DNA of 64,000 nt from Apricaphanius iberus (GCA_028564705.1 JAPXFQ010002904.1:2542001-2606000), one strand, 5' to 3'; positions 11,367 through 24,845 are shown, counted from the first letter of the stretch. Program-made: numbers and translations. The notes: generated by a model not told the origin, from the sequence alone.

Positions 11367-14300
11367 ATATTGCCTTGGCTCATTGCTATACGTCATGACA
11401 ACCCCTATAGTACATTCTGTGTACCACCTGAGGAGTGCTAGAGTGAATTCATCTCAAGCTGAAGTCATGCAGCACCAAATAAACAGTACCCAGTGGACAG
11501 ATGGTGTCACATGGTTGAACTGAAGCATGAGGGAAGCACTGCCAAATAATAGGGGTTGCCAGTTGTGGTGTAACAGCTGCCACAGAAACTGTTTCTGATG
11601 AAGTTTGAGTTAGCATTTTTTTTTTTTTTTTTTTTTGAAGGTGTTAAGCCTAATGCCAGAGTGCACCTGGTAGTATTTTGAGAGAAGAAGGCTCTTGTGT
11701 ATAACAGTGTATAACAGAGATACATGTTGATTTTCTTTGTTGGTCATCTGTGCAACAATATCTCAGTGGGCATCTCTTTATTTCAGTAATTTGACAAAAG
11801 CAGAAGCATCATTTGCTTTCATCCTCCTCCCACTTGTCGTTTTATTATGCCTTTTTTCAAGGTCTTTACTCCAGGGCACAAAAGAAGGGGAAAAAAATAT
11901 ACTTTTTTCTTTTTCTTCCATCTAGAATCGGGTTATGATGAACAAATTGTGCAACAGAAGTTGTTTACAGGAGGAGCAAAAACAAGAAACAACACTGACA
12001 AATGGGCACCACAGTTAGCTTTCATGAAACAATTAATGTTGCTTGTGGTGGGCAAAAGTGCTTGCGGCCATCTCCCCGTCCTCCTTCTATTGTGTATGTA
12101 GCTGTCGTTGTGGGTTTCTCACTGTGTCAAAAAAAAACATATTCAAATGTGTATGGCTATTAAACGTTAATTTGCACAACAGATGAATGTCAAGTACGTC
12201 GCTTTATCAACGCAATGCCTCTTTGTTTCCGTATGTCCAAAGAGGGGCTTTACCAAGGTGAATGAGCTCTGGAGTTTGGGATTAACAGTCCTAAAAATAT
12301 GTATCAACAAATCACTTTTTAAGCTTTCCAAAGTTGGAATAGCTTTACTCTTTTGAACACCTTTAAATACCTTGTATGCTATTCTCAATAGTAAATTGGA
12401 GATCATTTTTCAAAATGTTTATACTGTTGTACGTGTCTTTTGGCTGTCTTTAATGAAACTATTTTGTTGAACCAGGGACAATCTCTGTGAATTGCCTGAC
12501 ATAGTGCAAAGTGTTTAGCCTTTTTTTGAAAAGCACTGAAGACAGAACTTTTTATTACACTGGGCTTAGAGCGTTGAAATATGGAGATAATGTGGTGATG
12601 AAGCGTTCTACCTCTCAACACTTCAATGCAAGGTTTAAATCCAACCTCAAACAAAGTAAGCATGGACTGTAACTTTAACTAAGGTTTAACTGGGTTTATG
12701 CACATATTGTAAAGTCAAATTATCCATGTTTTCCAACCACAGAGCTTTGTTTAGATTACATAAATCCTTAATACAAAGACTAAAAAAGTAATGCATTCCA
12801 ATATATAATGCTCTATGACAGTTGTCATTCTCTTGAACTTTTCCACATGTATACACAGCAACATGCTTCAATGTATCTCATTAAAAGTGTATGACAGACA
12901 TATAACAGCTACATGGTTTTCAAAAATATTTTACAAATCAAAATTTGAAGGAGGGTATCAATATGACATAACTGCCTCTGCTGAAGAAGAGTAGCACCTC
13001 TACCATAATGCTGACAGCACCGTGTTTCTTAGTAAGCTTGGTGTATTCAGTGTGATGTGCATTGTTAGTTTGCCATCACACATAGAGCATTATAAAATAA
13101 TTTATATAATATAATTTTAGACCATCTTCTTCCATTTGTCTGGCTTGTGGCAAACTGCACATGAATGGCATTCTTTTTGTCACTCTTTTATGAATCTAAT
13201 ACGTTTAAAGAAAACAAACATTAGGTGTTCCAGAAAAAAATATTTTTCCATATGAGCTGTGGATCTCTGAAACTACTCTAGAGTTGCTTGACTCTGGACT
13301 GCTCTGGTTAGTCCTCTCTTTGCCCAACCTGTAATTTTTCTTGGCAGGTTTGTGGTTGTGCAATAGTCCTTCCATTTCTAGATAAAGAATTGAGCAAAGC
13401 TCGATGAACGGTCCAAACCTTGGGATATTGTTTCATTACCTAACCCTTTATTACACTTCTCAACTTTATCCCTGACCTTTCTGTTGTTGTCCTTAATTAG
13501 TATTTTTGTTCTCGAACAACTTTTTTGATCTATTCAAGGCAAGCACTTTATGTGCTGAATAGGTACTTTGGAAGGCAATTTGTTACACTGTATTTTATTT
13601 AGGGGTATGAGAGTAAAGGGAGCTCAATATAAATGCATGCTAAACGTTCCAGATTTCAATTTGCAAGATATATTGTTTGTTTGTCCATCACATAAAATTT
13701 CTAAGAAATACATTTGAGTTTGGGGTTGTAACCTGAACTGTATACCTGAGGTAGTATGATGTTATGCATCCTTATCCTTATCTCCTCACTAACAAATACA
13801 CACTTTCAAGTACACATGTCTCTTAATTTCAGTCATGATGACATTTCTGCAAAGAAGATACCAGTAACATTTAATTTCCCAGATGCTCCGAACCAAAGCA
13901 GGAAGCAGCCTCCTGCTATTTATGCCGGCGCGTGAGCTGATGTCACTTGACACGGTCAAAACAAAGCCCTGTGATTCCTCATCGCTACATTAGGCATCAA
14001 GGCTGACGTGTCAGGCCTTACCTGCATCCTGATGGCAGGCTCCATGGAAACCCACAGTGACGACGCCACCTGCTTGATGTCAGATGAAGTCAGTGTGAGT
14101 ACTTAAGGGAAGGTAAAGTAAGAGCCACCGTATCATACTGAGACATTAGCTCCTCCATTGCGTTAGGAAAATGATGCTGAATTTCACAAATATTAATTAC
14201 TTTGGTAAACAGTTCATCAAAATATTTTTTTGGAGTGACCAATACATACTGTTTAAACTCAATAAACTTTGTAATTATTATACATTGCAAAAACATACTT

Positions 14301-17300
14301 GTTTTTTGATTTTTGTCTTGAAGGTGCAACAAAACACTCTTAATTCGTCAAAATTTTGTTCTTCCAGATGTATAGATATGTTTTATATTACAGAGAAGAC
14401 AGAGATCATTGCTAGATATGTTTTGTATCACTTTTTTCCATTTCAGGAGTTTCAAAGATTTAATCCCTTTTAACTATTTTAGAAAGCCCAGATAAACATG
14501 TCATGTCATTCCAAGATTCTTATAGGTAAAAATTCAACCCCAGAGCAAAAGCAAAATATCTTTTATGGATGCTGACTGAAGCTGGTAAGAGAAAGTTATT
14601 ATTCACAGAGAACATGTCCTTTAAGAAAATAGGCTGAAGTCATTTCTCCTGTCAGAGCCATCAGCACTCTGTCCTGCTCACTGCAGTCTGATTATTGTCT
14701 GCACCAGTCTCCAATCTATCTCATCCAATTCTCATTGTCCTCATGTACTTGGACCTTTCACTTCCTCTGACTCCCCATCAGTTCAAACTGTTTCTTCCCT
14801 TCTCCTCTCACGTCACTCTGTTGTCCTGTTTTTGTTGTTCCGCAACATCTCGTGATTCATCGTCGCATCCTTACCTGTGTCTGGGTTTGGGTCTATGCTA
14901 TACCCCGATTCCCTGCTCCAAAGCAAGATTTCTAATTTGCATGCCAGAAAAAAACGTCATATTTTTATAAAAATGTTTTATGATTTGGCAAAATTTAAAT
15001 TTGGCTGTTTTGTCATTATGGCAAACATTACATCTAAGACTAATAAGAGGGAAACTTGCAAGCCTTAGAACACCATTCCAGCTGTGTATGGCGGTTGCAG
15101 CATCCTGCTGAAGGGGATCATTGCAGTAAGAGGTAAGAGGTAGAGTGCACTTAGGACAATATTGGTCATGATTAGCAACATTACTCTATATGTAAATAAA
15201 CATTAACCAGGAAATTAAAGGATAGGCAAAAATGGATCTTCCAAATGGACAGTAACAATAATCATACAGGAGCACTGGTTGCAAAGTGGCTCGAGCAAAA
15301 AATTATTTCAAGGTTTTTAGAAGCCATCACAGAAGCCCTAATCTCAGTCTTAAAGAAAGTTTTTGGGTACAGTTTAAAAGGTGTGTGGGAGAAAAATGAT
15401 CTAGAAACTTGATACATGTACACCACGAATGGACCAAATTCCAGTAAATTAGTGTTAAAGATTTGTAGAAAGGTGAGACAGTGAGAAAATTTGTTGTGGG
15501 TTTTTATTTTGTATATAAATAGTTGGTTTCGACTCTACCTAAATTTCAAACCAACTAATTTTTGCAGAAAAAGTTTTTAATTCATTTTCCCCAAAATTAA
15601 TTCACTAAGAGCTGTTATTCTTTTCTTTACTAGTGGTTAAGAATATTAAACTTACAAATGTTCAACAAGACAGTCCATAATTATTGACTGTTGTGCAATA
15701 TATAATAACACTTTCGTTTTGTGCCAAAAACTTCTATTTATAATGAATTTCAAATTTGCAAACAGTTACTGGAAAAGTAGGCCGATGCAAGCACAAGTGC
15801 AAAAGACAAGCAGAAGCAAAATGCTTGTATTTGTTTTTATCCTTCCTCCAAATTGAGGCCACACTTTTAAGGTCAGCAGAGTACGAGGAAGTGCAGTGGG
15901 TTGCAGAATGTTGCTGGCACTTAGCTCACCGCACTTCTGAACCTCGCAGATGTCTGTGGCAAGGTCACTGCAGGAAGCATAAATGGGAGATGATGGCTCC
16001 GTTGTTCCGTGTCATCCGCACTACTCCACACCATACTATCTGGGAACGGTGCTACTGAGTGCAGCTGACATCATGTACATATATGCACAAAAGACGCAGG
16101 CAGCGTTGTAAAAAGAATACTGAAAATAGAGCTCATCTTAACATTATTAAGACACAAGCTTCAGTTAGCCCGCACAATGTGATGATGGAATATAATTGAT
16201 GCATTTTCTGTTTTCTTCATGGAAAAAGCTTTTCTTTCCAGCCTACACAGACATGCATACTTATCTCTGAGGGCATAAAAGTTTTTTTACTTAGCTCCTT
16301 TATATTCTTTTTCAAAAATTCAGATAAATAAATGCTAATTCATAACAGGCCAGACTAGCCTTGACACAACCTTTCCCACTCAAGACTTTCCTACTTTGAA
16401 AATCCATCGTTTTACTGCAAATTATAACCATAAAAAAAGCCTCAGATCCCCCATTCTGCTAAATTAATAGAATTACGCAAAAAATGTAATGATGGCAATT
16501 AAGTCTTGAAAATGCAAATTTTATAGTCAAGGACGATTACTTCATTTATAGCGTGTGCTGGAATGATGCCAGACGAAGGTAATTTAGATCCGCGTTGCTC
16601 ACGGTTACATCATGATGAATATGAGACAAGTAGGGGCTCATCTTGTACCTCTAGTCACCCAATCAAAGGGAGAGGCGGGGGCAACATTGGAGGAGGAATG
16701 TGCAATACGTATGCTGTCAGGGACGACTCTTCCACAGAAAAAAAAAAAAAAAAAGCATACATCAGAAGTTATTGGGACTGGGGGGGGGCATATTTACAGG
16801 TTGTCTTTAAAACACTGGGAAATGAAACATCTAAAAGAGCGGCAAAAACCCCTCCTGCACCACATTGAACTAAACATAATAATTTGATTTTTGATCAACA
16901 AACCAGTAATTTGACAAATGGCTAAACATTATATGTGTTTTATGAGCATTGTTAAATTTGTCACTATTTTTTTCTGTCAGATGACGATTGTTTGCCAAGA
17001 CTACTGGCTCTATCAGTCAGCTCAATTACCTGATTGGGAGTCCAACGGGATCATTTTAATAACTGCAAGACCTGGAAATGCTCTGCTCATCTTTGATGCC
17101 ACTGCACAGCTGACAATGACATGATGCAAAAATCTAAAAGCATTCTCAATGCCTTGCAAGCTGTAAGCAAAATAACAAGTCACAGATGAGGACTTCTATA
17201 ACTTGCAGCATCAACCAACTCAACTTTAGCTCTCTAACATTAACATTGTTTGAGTGGGAAAGCAGTAACAAACCTAGGAGTCTGTTGTTTCATTTTTATA

Positions 17301-19360
17301 TGTTTAATATATATTCATTGTATAGCATTGCATCTGATGTATAAAGGCATTTTCAATTTGAGCTAAAATCCACAAAAAATATATCTTTCTGATAGTCTTC
17401 TACCACTCTGTGGATTTATTAACTGTTTTACAAATTTAGCAAATTTACATTGAATGAATCTATTACTACGTTTCAAGCCACTGTTTGTTTGTCTCCAAAA
17501 AAGCAAAAAAAGGCTTTTTCATGGACAATTGATATAAAAAGCTTGGCATATATTAGACATATGTTTTCACATCCAGTAATTGACTTTGATTTCACTGTCA
17601 GACTGATTTAATTGTAAAAACAAAAGTAACACAGTGGAAAAAAAGAACAAACTCAGATTTTTCCTTCTTGTTTCTATAAAAATTGCAAAGCCATTTAACA
17701 AACATTTCACCCAGGCTTGGCTATTACACAGCCTATTGACATACATTGCACCCAGGCTGGACTCTTTTTCAACACCATCCATCGGTCACACAGATTGTCC
17801 CCTGGTAGGCAGAGGCCGGTGACGTTAATGGAAATGGGGCTATGCTGGGAGCATAGAGCCTGGAGAAGCCTGGATGATCCCTCAGGCCATGGCTGCCACG
17901 GGATGAAATAGAGAGACTATTACAGCAGAGTTGTAAAGCCCCACACGCTCCACGCACTATCATAATAGAATATTGATTCTATCAGATGCCAGGCTCCGGC
18001 CTGTCCCTGCAATGAAGGAAAGAGCACTAAAGGTCATTGTGTAAAAGGATAGAACAAGGGAGAGAGACAGACGAGCATAGAGCTAGAGAAGGAGAATATC
18101 TGAGGAGAAAACAGTGAGTTGACCATCCTTGTTCTGTACCCCTGCAATAATAAAACATGTAAGTGCAGTAAGATGTATGCAGGATTACAGGAATCATAAA
18201 AAAATATTGTAGTCTTGTTCAATAAGTTTAATAAATCTAATTTTTGTTGTTCTGTTGAACTCACTTTTATATTTTTTTTCTCCCACTGCTGCATCTGTCT
18301 CCACAGCCATAAGTAACAGGGAAGCAATTTCAACCATTAATTGTTGATCAAGACGGTTGGGAAAAGCGCCAAAGGAAAAGGATGACAAATAAGCACCCAC
18401 CACGCGAACAGCAGTACAAATTACACCACAAGCAGGAGACGTTTATGCTTGATTGGAGCAATTTAATGTTTTCTCTCAAAAAAAGGAAAAAGCCCTCAAA
18501 TCCTGGGAGGACAGTTAAGGAAATGACTTTTTAATCATCCAAGGAGCCTCTGTGTCTTGTCTTTCCTGATGGCACCATATTGAAGACTTAGAGACACGAG
18601 CAGTAGGACTTTATTAATCGAGGACACTTTCAGCAACAGTGTGAAAATTTAAAACTTACTGGCCAGACTTTGTTTTAGAATGTATAAAACTTTCATAATA
18701 TATAGAATACCCTCGATTAAAAAAATGCCACAGTCGGTTTTTCAATCTGTCTTTATTTTTTGTTGTAAATCATTAGTAACCTGGGTAAAATACAATGGAT
18801 AGCAGCGGAGGAATTACTTTATGGAACAGTTTTGCTAAGTACGACTGGTGTAGTCAAAGTACAATTTTTTTAATATTTGTTGCTTATTTCTTAGTATTTG
18901 TATTCTGTAGTACGTACGTTCTCCACTTGAATTAAGGTATGTTAATTATTACAACATTAAGAGTGAGGTGTGGTCTTGTGACAACCCACAGAAACATTTA
19001 GAAACACATTCCCCTACTTAGTTATGCAGAAATAATAAAATAATAAATCCAGGCTTGTCGCATACAAATCAGCCCCAAATTATTCTGATTTCTGGCACAT
19101 GTAGATTTAAAATAATCATTCAATCTTACATACATGTTTCCTTTGACCAGAAGTAACTTTGAAGCTTTGGAGTATTTGGAAGTAATTTAAATATCAGGGT
19201 GATGGCAAAGAGGCCTTCCAGCCTCAAAACTTTGCAGTGCATCAGATCTGATAATCTGATACTGACACATTTTTTAACATTAGCAGGGGAAACTACTAAA
19301 AAATTGGTCATCAGTTTTGAGAAGCATTTGATTGTTTAATTGACAACACTGGACTGAATG

Positions 19361-19363
<3 letters not shown>
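11367..19363. other. Non-coding DNA with homopolymer runs
   Basis: I found no exon or well-bounded mobile element in this 8 kb. A poly-T run lies at 11616-11636 and a poly-A run near 16738-16754. Complex, repeat-free segments at 13880-14110, 16560-16740, 16960-17110 and 17800-18020 could be conserved non-coding elements. The 14600-14930 stretch has the look of an old dispersed repeat, not resolved. Confidence 0.45.

Positions 19364-19400
<37 letters not shown>
19364..19400. repeat. (TA)n microsatellite at the Tc1 target
   Basis: TA repeats directly flank the Tc1 element on the left, and a shorter TA run flanks it on the right (21013-21024). Tc1 elements integrate at TA, so the element appears to have landed in a TA array; the exact duplicated TA cannot be singled out. 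Confidence 0.95.
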
Positions 19401-19403
<3 letters not shown>

Positions 19404-21012
19404 TACCGTTCAAAAGTTTGGGGTCACCCAAACAATTTTGTGTTTTCCATGAAAAGTCACACTTATTCACCACCATACGTTGTGAAATGAATAAAAAATA
19501 GAGTCAAGACATTGACAAGGTTAGAAATAATGATTTTTTTTTAAATAAGATTGTTTTTATATCAAACTTTGCTTTCATCAAAGAATCCTCCATTTGCAGC
19601 AATTACAGCATTGCAGACCTTTGGCATTCTAGCTGTTAATTTGTTGAAGTAAAGAAATTGCACCCCACGCTTCTAGAAGCAGCTCCCACAATTTGGATTG
19701 GTTGGATGGGCACTTCTTTCGTACCATACGGTCAAGCTGCTCCCACAACAGCTCAACGGGGTTCAAATCTGGTGACTGCGCTGGCCACTCCATTACCGAT
19801 AGAATACCAGCTGCCTGCTTCTTCTCTAAATAGTTCTTGCACAATTTCGAGGTGTGTTTTGGGTCATTGTCCTGTTGTAGGATGAAATTGGCTCCAATCA
19901 AGCGCTGTCCACTGGGTATGGCATGGCGTTGCAAAATGGAGTGATAGCCTTCCTTATTCAGAATCCCTTTTACCCTGTACAAATCTCCCACCTTACCAGC
20001 ACCAAAGCAACCCCAGACCATCACATTACCTCCACCATGCTTAACAGATGGCGTCAGGCATTCTTCCAGCATCTTTTCAGTTGTTCTGCGTCTCACAAAC
20101 GTTCTTCTTTGTGATCCAAACACCTCAAACTTGGATTCATCCGTCCACAGCACTTTTTTCCAGTCTTCCTCTGTCCAATGTCTGTGTTCTTTTGCCCATC
20201 TTAATCTTTTTCTTTTATTGGCCAGTCTCAGATATGGCTTTTTCTTTGCCACTCTGCCCTGAAGCCCAGAATCCCGCAGCCGCCTCTTCACTGTAGATGT
20301 TGACACTGGTGTTTTGCGGGTACTATTTAATGAAGATGCCAGTTGGGGACCTGTGAGGCGTCTGTTTCTCAAACTAGAGACTCTAATGTACTTATCTTCT
20401 TGCTCAGTTGTGCAACGCGGCCTCCCACTTCTTTTTCTACTCTGGTTAGAGCCTGTTTGTGCTGTCCTCTGAAGGGAGTAGTACACACCGTTGTAGGAAA
20501 TCTTCAATTTCTTAGCAATTTCTCGCATGGAATAGCCTTCATTTCTAAGAACAAGAATAGACTGTCGAGTTTCAGATGAAAGTTCTCTTTTTCTGGCCAT
20601 TTTGAGCGTTTAATTGACCCCACAAATGTGATGCTCCAGAAACTCAATCTGCTCAAAGGAAGGTCAGTTTTGTAGCTTCTGTACCGAGCTAAACTGTTTT
20701 CAGATGTGTGAACATGATTGCACAAGGGTTTTCTAATCATCAATTAGCCTTCTGAGCCAATGAGCAAACACATTGTACCATTAGAACACTGGAGTGATAG
20801 TTGCTGGAAATGGGCCTCTATACACCTATGTAGATATTGCACCAAAAACCAGACATTTGCAGCTAGAATAGTCATTTACCACATTAGCAATGTATAGAGT
20901 GTGTTTCTTTAAAGTTAAGACTAGTTTAAAGTTATCTTCATTGAAAAGTACAGTGCTTTTCCTTAAAAAATAAGGACATTTCAATGTGACCCCAAACTTT
21001 TGAACGGTAGTG
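19401..21012 (-). mobile_element. Tc1/mariner transposon, DD38E spacing, nearly intact
   Basis: The element is 1612 bp, bounded by 27-bp terminal inverted repeats that match exactly (outer part CACTACCGTTCAAAAGTTTG). They lie at 19401-19427 and, inverted, at 20986-21012. It holds one minus-strand transposase frame. Further inward the two ends show only loose similarity, so the perfect inverted repeats are short. The outer sequence is of a type I know to be very common in fish genomes and reported from lampreys; that is recollection, not tested here. Confidence 0.95.
19629..20600 (-). CDS. Tc1-type transposase, C-terminal frameshift
   Basis: The 323-residue frame begins MARKRELSSETRQSI and carries two helix-turn-helix regions (about residues 8-45 and 65-118). 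A GRPR AT-hook-like motif lies between them (59-62). The RNase H-like DDE core has Asp154 in LWTDESKF, Asp244 in LQQDNDPKHTS and Glu283 in SPDLNPVELLW. There are 38 residues between the second Asp and the Glu, against 34 in classic Tc1 proteins. The protein would excise and insert its own element at TA sites. The last residues (SLLQQINS) look out of frame. The expected family tail (NKLTARMPKVCNAVIAAN onward) is present in another frame at 19562-19645, showing a small deletion near 19646-19652. Everything upstream of that is open. Confidence 0.93.
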   Translation of the reverse strand: MARKRELSSETRQSILVLRNEGYSMREIAKKLKISYNGVYYSLQRTAQTGSNQSRKRSGRPRCTTEQEDKYIRVSSLRNRRLTGPQLASSLNSTRKTPVSTSTVKRRLRDSGLQGRVAKKKPYLRLANKRKRLRWAKEHRHWTEEDWKKVLWTDESKFEVFGSQRRTFVRRRTTEKMLEECLTPSVKHGGGNVMVWGCFGAGKVGDLYRVKGILNKEGYHSILQRHAIPSGQRLIGANFILQQDNDPKHTSKLCKNYLEKKQAAGILSVMEWPAQSPDLNPVELLWEQLDRMVRKKCPSNQSKLWELLLEAWGAISLLQQINS

Positions 21013-21024
21013 TATATATATATA

Positions 21025-23653
21025 TTGTTTGCAGCAGGAGTGTGCTCTCTTCTAAGGAATAAATGTTAGACTCTGCTAAGAGTCAGCTGTTCAACATAGA
21101 GTTTAAAGCCAGATAAAGCCTGCTTCTTTGAGTTTGATTCTGGCCTCTTGGTGGTATTCTCACCATCTAGTTTTAATCTCTACTGCCTCCTTTGATATAA
21201 TTGATCTAAATTTTCAGTATGTCGCAAAATAATTTATGCTTCTTTGCTTATTTTGGAAATCCATACACTTGGGGAAAAATTGTTTAATGCCATGCTCTGT
21301 TTCTAAAATATTTGTACAGTTGGTATGGAAATATTCCTCTGACTTTTTATTTTAAGTTTGATCAGAGCAACAGTGGTTCAAACTTGGGAGAAAACGGATA
21401 AACTATTTGATGTTGTTGCATTTTTATGGACTGTTTGTTACCTAATGTATAAACATACATGCATGTAATTAGACTTTTAGAAACCCATGCATACTGCCTG
21501 CAAACATCACAATGTATAACCAAGTCAAATGAGGCATATGCTTAACAATGCAACATTACAATTGACTAATCTTTGTTGTGACATTATGGCCCGTGTAGAA
21601 ACTTAATGATGAATTTATTTTTTCCCAGGCCACTGGAAAATATATTCATGAAATTTCAATGTCCAACAAAACCAGTCATCTTTTAAACAGAGGTTTGACT
21701 GTGACATACTATTCCTCATTTCCATTCCAGGGTAGGCTTTATTTTTAGTCAAATAAATACAATTTTTTTCTTGCTCTAGTTTTTTCTTTTTCCCACTCCT
21801 CCAAATTCACTCTTAGCCCCAGTAATTGAACAGTAGTTGTTGAGGGCCCCAGCAAATGAAACTGCCATTGTAGCATCAAAAATAATCAATTTGATGAGTC
21901 TTGTATATACTCCCATACTCAAAGTAATGTGATATTGATTCGCGCTCTGATATAGTACTACTCTCATGCACCAGAATGATTATTGGCTTTTGACAAATTC
22001 CATTGCAATATTTTATTTCACCCTCCCTCTCAGCCCAGCTGGCTCTTTTGTCTCAGAGCGCTGCTGCAAAAAGCCTTCAGCTCCACTTTCCCTCTACAGC
22101 CAGACTTTGTTTTTAACCTACTTGAACAACAATAATAAAAAAACATGTCTTTCTTGCTAATCATCTAAAATAATCCGAGTTGATCCAATCAGCCGACATC
22201 TTTATTTCATCAATTTGCACACACATGCCCACCTTCAAGTTAATATTTTTTCATGTTGTGAGACATTGTGAATAGCTCCCTTGAAAATCTAATACATTAT
22301 TTAAATCCAAATCACCCTACCCTGTCCAACTATGTTATAAATGACAGTAATGCTGCCACAGTATTCAACCCCCAACGTCTCATACACACACCTTAGATTT
22401 GAACTACCATTTCCCCCCTGTATGTGCACTCGCTCACTGTAGCTACAATGCTTTGAGTCTAAGGATTTATAGGGACAATGAAAACAGTCTGGACAGACGG
22501 ATGTTTGGATCATGTGACAACGGGATAAGGAATAATAGATGCTTGAGGAGATGAATGGAATTCAGGTGTGTACCAGCAATGGAAGAAGGAAAATGAGCGC
22601 TGGACACTGAGGTAAGAGAATGAGAGCTGATAGACATAGCAGTATGACGGAAAGATGGTACATTTCAACACCTGCCCAGTTAGCATTGATTGGTGAGTGT
22701 AATAAAGAATTTGAGAAACCTGACTCCTGAGAGGTCATGGTTCTCTTGGTGTCTGCTTTAACAAGGAATGCATTTGTATCTGTACACGCATGCAAATGTG
22801 TGTGTGTGTGTGTGTGCGTGTGTGTGTGTGTGTGTGTATAAGATCTAAAGCCATTAAATATACCAATGCCTGCATTTTACTTACTGAAATGCCAAAGGGT
22901 GTCTAAAGAAATTAATAAAAGAACAAGAGCTCTATGTATGTCTGTGTTAATGCACATGCTGTGTATGGAAGGTTGTATGTGTGCGTGTGTGCCTGTTGAG
23001 GGCTCCAACCCGAGCATGAAAACACTTCATACACACACGTATAAGCACACACAACAAGGGCCCACTCATGGAAAAATCAATATGATGGTGATAGAAATAT
23101 GCTTGAATGTTCTCTAGGTGAGAGATTGATCTAAGCTCTACAGAGAATTTGTCCAAAACCAAATAATGGTTAAGGGCCAGCGACCTCCAGATCTCCACAG
23201 AAAACAATAATTAGAACCTCACTGTGTGAGCACACACTAAGCATATTAAGGCCAGAGTCAATGAAGGCTAAATGCTAACATTGCAGAGGTTGTGTTTCTG
23301 TATAATGGAAGAGAGAAAAAAGTATTTTAATAATTATTTTCAGACGGTTTTAAATGTTATCTTTGCCTAGTTAAGAAAAAAAGATGTTTACCACACAATT
23401 TCTCTAGCTTATTGTTTGCTCATCAATTAGCATTATGGCATTTTCGTTATTGTTTACTGTTGCTTTCTTCATTATGTTTTTTTTTCTTTTTCTTTGTGAC
23501 ATATGGCTTTTGACATATTGTATAGTAAATTTAAAATTGTGTCCTAGAAATGTAGGCTAAATTCCTCCTGCAAGTGGATGGACAGTTGATCAGAAGTATA
23601 CAGTAAAACAGTGTTAAATCTGAGATCCCTTAAGATCCCGGCCAGCCTTACAG
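21025..23653. other. Non-coding DNA, no gene seen
   Basis: Single-copy AT-rich sequence with no credible exon or bounded transposon apart from the TG repeat listed separately. Confidence 0.45.
22798..22838. repeat. (TG)n microsatellite
   Basis: TG dinucleotide run of about 41 bp with one C interruption, ending in TATA. Confidence 0.95.
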
Positions 23654-23657
23654 TGCT

Positions 23658-24841
23658 GGGGTCTGATTTATGAAGCTTGCTTATGCACAAAACGGGGTCT
23701 GAAAACTACGTAAGCAACTTTATACGCAAAGTTTGGGGAATTACAGAAAAAAACGTGGAGCAAAAATGTGCGCAACTTTAAGCACACCAATGATCTTGCT
23801 ATTGCACTTTTTGGACACAGAGGAACTGACAGCACAGCAGGGCGGATACCAAAATTGTGAATTTAAGCCACATTTTTTGACTTGTACAGCACTGCGCACA
23901 CAGACGAATACAACCAACACACAAAATAAATATGTTGCATTTAAGAATTATGTTCCTATATATGTCGTCAAATTGTAAAGCAATTGCATGTATTTGTGCA
24001 TGTGTGAATAACAAATATTCTGCAGCGTCCCAGCATAATTCTGCACAATGGATGTGCTGGCACTCACTGAAGACTCTTTTTTTTATTTCAGGCAAGCTAC
24101 TGCATCAACGCTGTGTCACTGGCAGCTCTTATATTAATTTTTATGTCCTCAAATCAATATTTTACATGGATGATACTTTTTAAAAGTAGTTTTGAAACAC
24201 ACCTTTTCTCCAGGCTTTAAATATCTCGGAGTGCATAAATGTATTATGTTTGATTGTGAATTTTTATTTGTTTTAATTTGCTTTGATTTCAGTCTTAATG
24301 TTGCTACAAGAGATAATCATGGCCTATAACTGAAACTTTATATGTGATGTTCGTATGTTTCATCTCTTGTACTGGTGCTTTATTTATGTTTTCATTTTTA
24401 AGTTATTATTTTTTACTCTTGTCTTCAAACACGTTTTTTTTGTAACTATATTTTTGTCTTTTTATGTGAAGCCTTTGCCTTAGTAAAGGTCTATATAGAT
24501 CACCATTGATTGATTGATTGAAATAAAGCAGTCTTCTCGGCCTCCGCATACCTGCAGCTGTCTCTCTACACCTCTCGGTTACCATGGTTACCCGTGAAAC
24601 ACCCCATATTAGCCGTCTTAAGTCGATGCAGAATATTCACTAGACACTTTGCATTGACTGTTTATGGCAGAAAGTGGGTGTGTAGGGGGCAGGATATCAT
24701 CCAGAGACAGCTGAGCACATTTCTACAAAGAGTCTGAAGTTTGATAGATCAGAAACCTACAAGGCGTAAGTAAAAAAAAGTTGCTGAGCTTAAGTATGGT
24801 TTTAGTGAGAATTCTGCGCAAAGTTTTATAAATGAGACCCC
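23658..24841. mobile_element. Non-autonomous TIR DNA transposon with 4-bp target duplication
   Basis: The ends are imperfect inverted repeats: GGGGTCTGATTTATGAAGCT on the left, and GGGGTCTCATTTATAAAACT when the right end is reverse complemented. The tetranucleotide TGCT flanks both sides (23654-23657 and 24842-24845). There is no transposase frame inside the 1184 bp, so it would depend on another element. The superfamily cannot be assigned from the TIR alone. A LINE-tail-like insertion lies inside. Confidence 0.75.
24170..24525 (+). mobile_element. Likely CR1/L2-type LINE 3' tail
   Basis: The segment starts with a short coding-like end, reading KSSFETHLFSRL then a stop, which resembles the C-terminus of CR1/L2-type reverse transcriptases. 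It runs through a T-rich 3' UTR to a GATTGATTGATTG tail. It sits inside the TIR element at 23658-24841. It is only a 5'-truncated tail, so the family call is tentative. Confidence 0.4.
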
Positions 24842-24845
24842 TGCT

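Noticed and set aside
11196..11396. Open frame rich in Arg-Glu repeats.
   Set aside because: It is the translation of the CT/GA simple repeat.
12167..12663. Two adjacent minus-strand open frames of 79 and 86 codons.
   Set aside because: No splice context, no recognisable domain, different frames, and base composition equal to the surrounding non-coding DNA.
14600..14930. Sequence reminiscent of an old fish LTR or dispersed repeat.
   Set aside because: No terminal duplication, boundaries or coding relic can be seen; similarity is only an impression.
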